Assembly (NCBI GenBank): GCA_033439795.1
Contig: JAUTDP010000004.1
Span: 124,001 to 188,000, forward strand
DNA: 64,000 nt
Direction of reading: 5' to 3'
DNA from: Sordaria brevicollis
Taxonomy: Eukaryota > Ascomycota > Sordariomycetes > Sordariales > Sordariaceae
Positions 58,500 to 64,000 of the stretch are shown here, one piece after another. Under the pieces are notes generated by a model. That model searched no databases. It had not been told where the DNA came from and saw only the letters and a list, made by a program, of their open reading frames with translations. The translations under genes were made by a program, and so were the position numbers. Numbering within the stretch: the first letter of the stretch is position 1; each line of letters opens with the position of its first letter.

Positions 58500-58530
58500 G
58501 ATGTATTACGAAGAACGCCCTGGGCCACCG
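58500..58530 (-). repeat. Right 31 bp terminal inverted repeat
   Basis: Reverse complement of 46918-46948; followed by TA (58531-58532). Just inside it lies the small inverted repeat CAGGGCTCAACCCTG (58486-58500). Confidence 0.9.
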
Positions 58531-58688
58531 TAATCTCAGCCCAACGAGATCGGATAACGGTTACAATAAGGTAGTCTTCAGCTCGAAGGGCCTCTGAAGT
58601 CTCAGGAATAGGCAGCTTGAGGCTCGGATACAACCGTCCATCTTTCGCCTCCTTATCCTCACTTTGCTTGACAACACAACACCCCGTC
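58531..58688. promoter_or_regulatory. Right half of the split bidirectional promoter of pair 2
   Basis: 158 bp of normal-composition DNA between the right inverted repeat and the start codon of the AcuF-like copy 2. The insertion leaves that gene with very little native upstream sequence. Confidence 0.5.
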
Positions 58689-60894
58689 ATGACATCCCGC
58701 CTCCCCGGAGAATGGGACGACAGCTTCGACACACCAATGGGCGAAACAATCAGCAGCAGATGCCACAAGATCCAGCGGCAGCTCGCCGCCCTGGTCGCTG
58801 CGTATGAGCATGGGATCATCAACGTCTCAACCTCGGTCACGGACTTTGACGTGAGAGATACACTGGAGAGGTTCATGCTATGGGTTGGCAACCTGGGAGC
58901 TCTTCAGAAACCGGAGTCCAGGCTTTCGCTGGATAGCAGATTAGCCGGCTCCACGGACGTTCGGGAGTTTATCTGCAATGACTTGAAGGACATGTTCCAG
59001 GCGCTGACGGATCGTATGTGACCTTCACGCTCACTCAAGACGTTCAATCATTGACAAAGCAGCTAGTAACGGCAATCCTCGACGGCTCCCATCCCAATCG
59101 CATGCTAGACGATGACCTAGACCCCGACGTCCTCGCAGAAATCGCCGCCTTGGACGACGAACCTCTAGACGAAGCTGGCTCTCTCCTCCAAGTCATCTCC
59201 GAGTGTCTATCCTCTCTCTTCAAAGTCGGAATTCTCATTCGTCAGCCGGCATCCAACACCAGAGACCGCTGGGACCGCGCCATGAAGGCCTCAAGTGGGA
59301 AAGATGGCGGGGGGATATCCGACAAGTGGGACATTGACTACGTGCAAGCCAAGTATCCAAAACTGGGGCGCGGAAAGCTGTCAAAGCGCATGGGCACGGC
59401 GATAACCAAACGGAGGAGGTTCATCGCTTATTGCCGTGATCATGCGTACCGTTTAGCACAGGCAGCAGCAGCAGCAGCTGACGGCTCCAAAGATGAGTAT
59501 GACGACGATCGAAGCACGCTGTATGACGACGGGGAGAGCAGGGTGGCTACGAGCGCGGTCCAGTCCAGCAAGGCAACGACTTTTGCGCTCAAAAAGGATC
59601 TGGCCCAGGCACTGCGGGAGCAACAAAGGGAGTTGGAAGAGCAAGGAGACTTTGACGACGCCGGCTCTGTCTCCAATAACAGTGTATCGACGACGTCAGA
59701 GGAGATGGCCACGCTCAAGTTACCTCGCTTAACGGATCTTTCCCCGGATGATCGACCGTTTGAGTGTCCCATCTGTTTCACGCTTCAGCAGTTTCAGTCC
59801 GAAAAGGCATGGCAGTATGTCACCTGCCCCATCTCCCCCCCCACATCTTTCCCCTTCAAAAACCACGGTAAAAACTAACACCCACCAGCCACCACGCCTT
59901 CAAAGACCTAAAAACCTACCTCTGCACCCTCGGCAACGGTCGCACCTGCGACACCCTCCTCTTCGAAGACATACCCACCTGGTTCGCCCACGAGCTCGAC
60001 GAGCACCGCTGCTCCTACATCTGTCTCCTCTGCGTCGGCACCCGCACCGCCGGCTCCTCCTCTTCAGGCAAGCCTAGAGGTAACAAGCTGATGTCTCCCT
60101 CGGCTCTGCGAGAGCACATCCACGATTTCCACGGCGAGTTCGAAAAGGAGCAACTAGACCGCTTCGTGGCGACGGGACGACAGCCGATTACGACGCTGAA
60201 CGCGGGTGATTGTCCGTTTTGTGATGAGTGGTCGGTTAGGCTTAGGGAGAAGCATGGTAGAGGTAAGAGGTATGGTGATGAGGGGGATGGGGATGGGGAT
60301 GATGTGGTGGTTAGTGTCAAGAGGTTTAGGAACCATGTGGCTATGCATTTGGAGCAACTGGCTATTTGGCCGGTTCCGCATCATGGGATTCATGGTGATG
60401 ATGATGATGAGGAAGGGGGAACAGATGGGGGTTTTCAACGGGGTTCGGATTTTGATTCTGACGGGGAGGATAGTAGTGATGACTCTGGTGGCTCGGACAG
60501 GGGGAAACCGGGGGAAGGAAGGAGGAAGAAGGCCGAAGACGAGGATGGAGAGCAAGATGCAACAGATGAACCCGGAAACGAAGTCGACGAGGAAGCCGAG
60601 CGAATAGCAACTGAAAAGAAAATGGCGGAGTGGAAGGCTCATCTGGAGGCTGCTGCCAAGTTGAAGGCGGAACTCGAGGAGATAGAGAGGAAGAAGAAGG
60701 AGAAGGAAGATGAGATTAGGAGGAAGAGGGAAGAGGAAGAGAGGAGGATCAGGGAGGCTGAGGAAGCAGAAAGGCGGAGGAAGGAAGAAGAAAGGAGGAA
60801 GAAGGAAGAGGAAGAGAGGACAAAGAAAGAGGCGGAGGAGGCGCTAAGGAAGAAGGAAGAAGACCGGCTCAGGGATATGTTGTGGTATGTGTAG
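58689..60894 (+). CDS. AcuF-like C2H2 zinc-finger protein (copy 2)
   Basis: Exons 58689-59013, 59067-59814 and 59889-60894, 692 aa. Intron positions match copy 1 (114-2177); here the second intron uses a normal GTATGT donor. Conserved blocks: LERFMLWVGNLGALQKPESR, LTAILDG, a DEAGSLLQVISECLSSLFKV segment, RLTDLSPDDRPFECPICFTL (first finger), HHHAFKDLKTYLCTL, CSYICLLCVG..H (second finger), LNAGDCPFCDEW and FRNHVAMHLEQLAIWPVP. The C-terminus differs strongly from copy 1: a ~110-residue Glu/Lys/Arg-rich coiled coil (EEIERKKKEKEDEIRRKREE and on) replaces the Gln/Thr-rich end. The upstream frame is open but has no ATG before 58689. Function unknown. Confidence 0.87.
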
Positions 60895-61332
60895 AGGAGG
60901 TAGCTTCCTTCGAATCCGAGAACGTGGATCCCGGGGCTACACGTGTTTGCTAGATGTATTAGATGAATAGGTAACATGAAGACTGGCGGGGAAATATTGG
61001 ATGACTTGGCCCATTCCGACTGGTAGGGTATCTACCTCGCTTTCCTCATGTCTGCATCAGAGAACACTATACCATCATGGAATTCTCGACATAAAAACCA
61101 CGCAACCCAGCAATGCATCACACTTCACACAAGAAGAGGGATCAAGGAAGTTCACAGACATGTTTTGAACAACTACCTCACTCGCTCACTCGCTCACCAA
61201 CCAACACGCCACCATACAAGCGCATTCAGAACCTGCACCCCATCCCATGCGCCACCATAGAATTCCAAATGACCCTCCAACCCACAACGCAACTACCCAG
61301 AACCAGTGTAGCCAAGCACCTCAGCTTGCAGC
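60895..61332. other. Convergent intergenic region
   Basis: 0.44 kb between the AcuF-like copy 2 (plus) and a secreted-protein gene (minus). AC-rich at the right. No gene. Confidence 0.4.
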
Positions 61333-62280
61333 CTAGGCCCTACCAGCCTGCTGAGCAGCAGCGCCATTGATCAACGACAACAACCCATCAACCAACGTCC
61401 TACACGCAGTTCCCGGTCCGCATCCGGCAGCAACACCACCAGTCTCGGCGCCCGCAGCGGGATCAGCAACAACCTTCTCCTCCTCCCCCACACCACCCGC
61501 ACCACCCGCACCACCCGCCGCCGCCCCATCAGGTACAAAAACCGCCCACTCCCCCACCAAATCCTCCACCTTTGTCGCAATCTCATTCTCCTCCTCCTCA
61601 AACTCCGTCTCCCCAATACCGTCACCAATCACAAAGCTTTTTGTTTCCGTGCAGAGCTTACCGAGTTTAACCTGGCTCATGTCGATAGTCGAGTCCGCAT
61701 TACGGATGTAATCGATTTTGGACAAGGTCAAGCCCTTGGAGGAGCCGCCGCCCATTTCGACGCGGTAAGAAACTGGTTCGACGGCTTTAAAACCGGGGGG
61801 AGGGGGGGCGGGGGTTTTGTTTTCTGTTACGCGTAACTGGCGGGGGGTGGGGTTTTGGAATTCGATTTCGAAGATGCCGTTGGTCTGTTGGAAAGGGAGG
61901 GGTGTTAGTGGGGGGTTGGATGGGAAAAGGGGGGAAGGACATACACCAGCAGGAAACAAAGTATCGGTCTTCACATTCCCACCGCCCAAAGTGACGACGG
62001 CGTTGAACCGCGCGGTTTGTTCGACCTCGTTTTCATCCTTTTCTTCTTCTTCTTCCTTCTTGTCGCCTCCCGCACCGGCACCAGCACCAGCGCCGGCGGT
62101 GGCAGTGGCTGAAGCAACGGCCGAGGTAGTAGTACTAGCGGTGGCGGAAGCGATGGTGGTCGAAGCGGAAGCAACGACTGAAGAAGAGGCGGCGGCTTCA
62201 ACGGCTTCCTTCTTGGGATGAGGGAGAGCAGCAACGGAAAGGACCTGGAGAGCCAGGAGGAGGGTGGGTTGGAACTTCAT
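61333..62280 (-). CDS. Secreted Ala/Ser/Thr-rich protein of unknown function
   Basis: Exons 62280-61945 and 61884-61333, 295 aa. The 60 bp intron (GTATGT, CTAACACC branch, CAACAG) is stop-free and in frame. Residues 1-18 are a signal peptide (MKFQPTLLLALQVLSVAA). An Ala/Ser/Thr-rich region (~25-60), likely O-mannosylated, is followed by an AGAGAGAG run and an acidic KKEEEEEKDENE stretch. The ordered domain (~90-240) contains ARFNAVVTLGGGNVKTDTLF, GIFEIEFQNPTPRQLRVTEN and YRVEMGGGSSKGLTLSKIDY. The C-terminal CGPGTACRTLVDGLL has two cysteines and ends in AAAQQAGRA, with no convincing GPI signal. No family recognised; probably extracellular or wall-associated. Confidence 0.72.
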   Translation of the reverse strand: MKFQPTLLLALQVLSVAALPHPKKEAVEAAASSSVVASASTTIASATASTTTSAVASATATAGAGAGAGAGGDKKEEEEEKDENEVEQTARFNAVVTLGGGNVKTDTLFPAGVCPSPLFPSNPPLTPLPFQQTNGIFEIEFQNPTPRQLRVTENKTPAPPPPGFKAVEPVSYRVEMGGGSSKGLTLSKIDYIRNADSTIDMSQVKLGKLCTETKSFVIGDGIGETEFEEEENEIATKVEDLVGEWAVFVPDGAAAGGAGGAGGVGEEEKVVADPAAGAETGGVAAGCGPGTACRTLVDGLLSLINGAAAQQAGRA

Positions 62281-64000
62281 TTTGAATGAATGTTGTTTCT
62301 TGTCAGGGCGTAGGGTATGAGTGAGTGAAAAGGGGGTATATCCAGCGAGCGAAAACTAGAAAATATTCAAATGATGGTATCGAAGAATGAATGTCGGGGC
62401 CAGCCACCGAAAGAAACGAATCGAAATGCAAGGGAGGGGAAGTGAAGCCTGTGAGAAGAAGATGTCTGTGATGATGATGATCAGAACAAGACAAGAGTTC
62501 ATCCCAAGCAGAATGTCGATCACACCGAGCTCTTTATACATCTTCCTTTCTCGTCTCCCATCGCCAAGGCGATCCCATCACTTGGCTCTTAACATGCGAG
62601 AAAGCTTATCCCAAACCCAGACCCTTCATCGGTTCCAGTCAGCAAAACTCTTCATCGTCATACCCGCACTTTCCAAACCAGACTGACACTTGCCAAGATA
62701 CAGTCAAGACTTTGCCAAGTCAAAGAAAATTTGTGCAGGCGGTGCCGAGATGCCGGCTTGGAGGTAGGAAGTAGAGATGAACTGGTTGTTACTGCATGTA
62801 TGGTGGTTGAAGAAGAAGGATGGTCGTTGTAAATCTGGTGCACATGGACACTTGCCCAATTGAGTGCAAGTCGAAACGAGCAGGGCAAGGGGGGATGTCC
62901 CATGGTTGAAACTGAGCGCTAAGTGTCTTTGCGCGGTCATGGATCTAGATAGACAAGACCTACACTTAACTGTATAATGGGGTATAGTAGAACGCAAATC
63001 CGGAGAGTTGGGCCGAATGCGTCCAGGTGAGACAAATTGACGAGGTGTCGTTGAAGTCAAAAGTGGAGCCGCCAGGGGCTGCCAAGAAAAGGGGGTTTTG
63101 TTTACTTGTGTCAGTGCGCATTGGCTGAAAAATGGTACGCTGCGACTCGACGGCAGAGAAGAAGGGGATGAGGCGGCTTGAGCTGACACATGGGGTGATC
63201 CACTTGGCAGTTTTGGGATGTCTTCTGGGCGGCTATACTACCTGCCAATCTGGTAGCTGTTGAGGTTGGGTAAATCAGTGGTTGAGGTCAGCCACATTCG
63301 TCACCCCGGCAACAGCTTTCTGGGTTCGGGTTGAGTGAGGCTCAGTTGTGTTTGGAGTGGTCTTGCCGATGAGATCCCTTATCAGATATACTTGCCAAAG
63401 ACAAAGCCATTGTTGAAAGAAAGGATCTGATAGGAGTTAAGCTAGGAAAGACTTTTCCAAGAAAAAAAGAGCCACAGACTTCGAAGTCGTCCAGTACCTA
63501 CGTATCTCGGCAGCAACCGAGTGTTGAACAAACAACATGAACTGACGGGTGACACTCCAACACAATCTGATAAAGAAGAGTGTTCTGTACCTCGAAACAA
63601 CGTTGAAATGCAGGGGAAAGCATGCGCAATCTTATCAAGGTCGCATTCGTTTCTTACAATGTCAACAAAGGGAAAAGGCTTATTCCCGCCAAGTGGAAGT
63701 CATGACATCAAAATGAGGAAAGTGATCGTGTGCTCTCTTGCCCGTTGCCTACCAAGCTTTATTGAAGCCTTTCTGATCCCCAATCTCCAAAGCTTGTCAT
63801 AGCGTTCGTCTGTTATAAACGCTCGGTAGCATTTCCGGGGGGCTCAGTCAACATCGCTGACAGGGGTGTCGTTACCCGAGCGCGACCATAGCGGCCACCA
63901 CCCCCTGCCAAGGACAGGGACCTGTAACACCACTCGTTTCCAACAGTCGAGTCGCCCCTTTGGGACTCTTCAGCAGTTCAGCTTTTCACCTCAATGAGCA
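62281..64000. other. Gene-poor right end
   Basis: 1.7 kb. The first ~300 bp is the promoter of the secreted-protein gene. The rest has short open frames without ATG starts or family resemblance. I see no RNA gene. Confidence 0.45.

Larger units (their letters stand above)
46918..58530. mobile_element. AT-rich RIP-mutated island bounded by 31 bp terminal inverted repeats
   Basis: The left border 46918-46948 and the right border 58500-58530 are perfect 31 bp inverted repeats (each starts CGGTGGCCCAGGGCG from the outside), each flanked outside by TA, as expected of a TIR DNA transposon with TA target duplication. Inside, from ~47000 to ~58440, the DNA is extremely AT-rich, CpA and TpG are almost absent and TpA is in great excess, while CpG, CpC and CpT survive: the RIP signature. 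No intact coding frame remains. At 11.6 kb the island is too long for a simple mariner/Fot element, so nested insertions are likely. In Neurospora such DNA is normally cytosine-methylated heterochromatin. Confidence 0.85.

Noticed and set aside
46918..58530. AT island as a centromere or mitochondrial insertion
   Set aside because: Too short for a Neurospora-type centromere. Exact TIR boundaries and CpA/TpG depletion indicate a RIP-mutated transposon, and no mitochondrial genes are recognisable.
58457..58891. 144-codon minus-strand frame across the start of AcuF-like copy 2
   Set aside because: It runs through the inverted repeat and antisense to a conserved exon; no family resemblance.
62704..63189. 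161-codon minus-strand frame
   Set aside because: Starts at a non-ATG codon and shows no domain or secretion signal.

Overview
The window is nuclear DNA of a filamentous ascomycete, most like Neurospora/Sordaria. The reasons are: genes with short 50-120 bp GT-AG introns and CTAAC/CTGAC branch points; proteins from typical Pezizomycotina families (AcuF-like zinc fingers, DUF7580 proteins, Pth11/rhodopsin-like receptor, FunK1 kinase relic, APSES factor); a dispersed 5S-type gene; and an 11.6 kb AT island nearly devoid of CA/TG dinucleotides, the signature of repeat-induced point mutation (RIP). Species identity is an inference.

Layout: 0-4.9 kb holds a head-to-head pair, an AcuF-like C2H2 protein (minus, 633 aa) and a DUF7580 protein (plus, 679 aa). 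5-12.3 kb: secreted cytochrome-domain protein, Vac1/Pep7 FYVE protein and Met8 siroheme synthase. 12.6-18 kb is accessory: FunK1 kinase pseudogene, four ~148 bp tandem repeats, a multi-exon unknown gene with a possible poison exon, a long poly-C run and a 5S-like gene. 18.4-27.1 kb, all minus: a Gln-rich basic-repeat ORF, a C2H2 repeat protein in the same frame separated from it by one TAG, and an MBP1-type APSES factor. 28-34.1 kb: LYR protein, GNAT acetyltransferase, metallophosphoesterase/5'-nucleotidase. 38.4-43.8 kb: rhodopsin-like membrane protein, kinetochore Fta1/CENP-L, small cysteine-rich secreted protein.

44-61 kb holds a second head-to-head DUF7580 (minus, 678 aa) / AcuF-like (plus, 692 aa) pair, paralogous to the first and in inverted order. 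Its shared promoter is split by the AT-rich RIP island (46918-58530). The island is bounded by perfect 31 bp inverted repeats flanked by TA, as expected of a TIR transposon, and contains two ~400 bp MITE-like elements. 61.3-62.3 kb encodes another secreted protein; the last 1.7 kb has no gene I can support.

The most interesting signal is the duplicated divergent module. Two families of unknown function, one with a hydrophobic N-terminus reminiscent of fungal HeLo-type domains plus a kinase-like C-terminus and one with degenerate C2H2 fingers, share a promoter twice within 60 kb. This suggests a co-regulated two-component system, possibly in self/non-self or stress response. That function is inference only.
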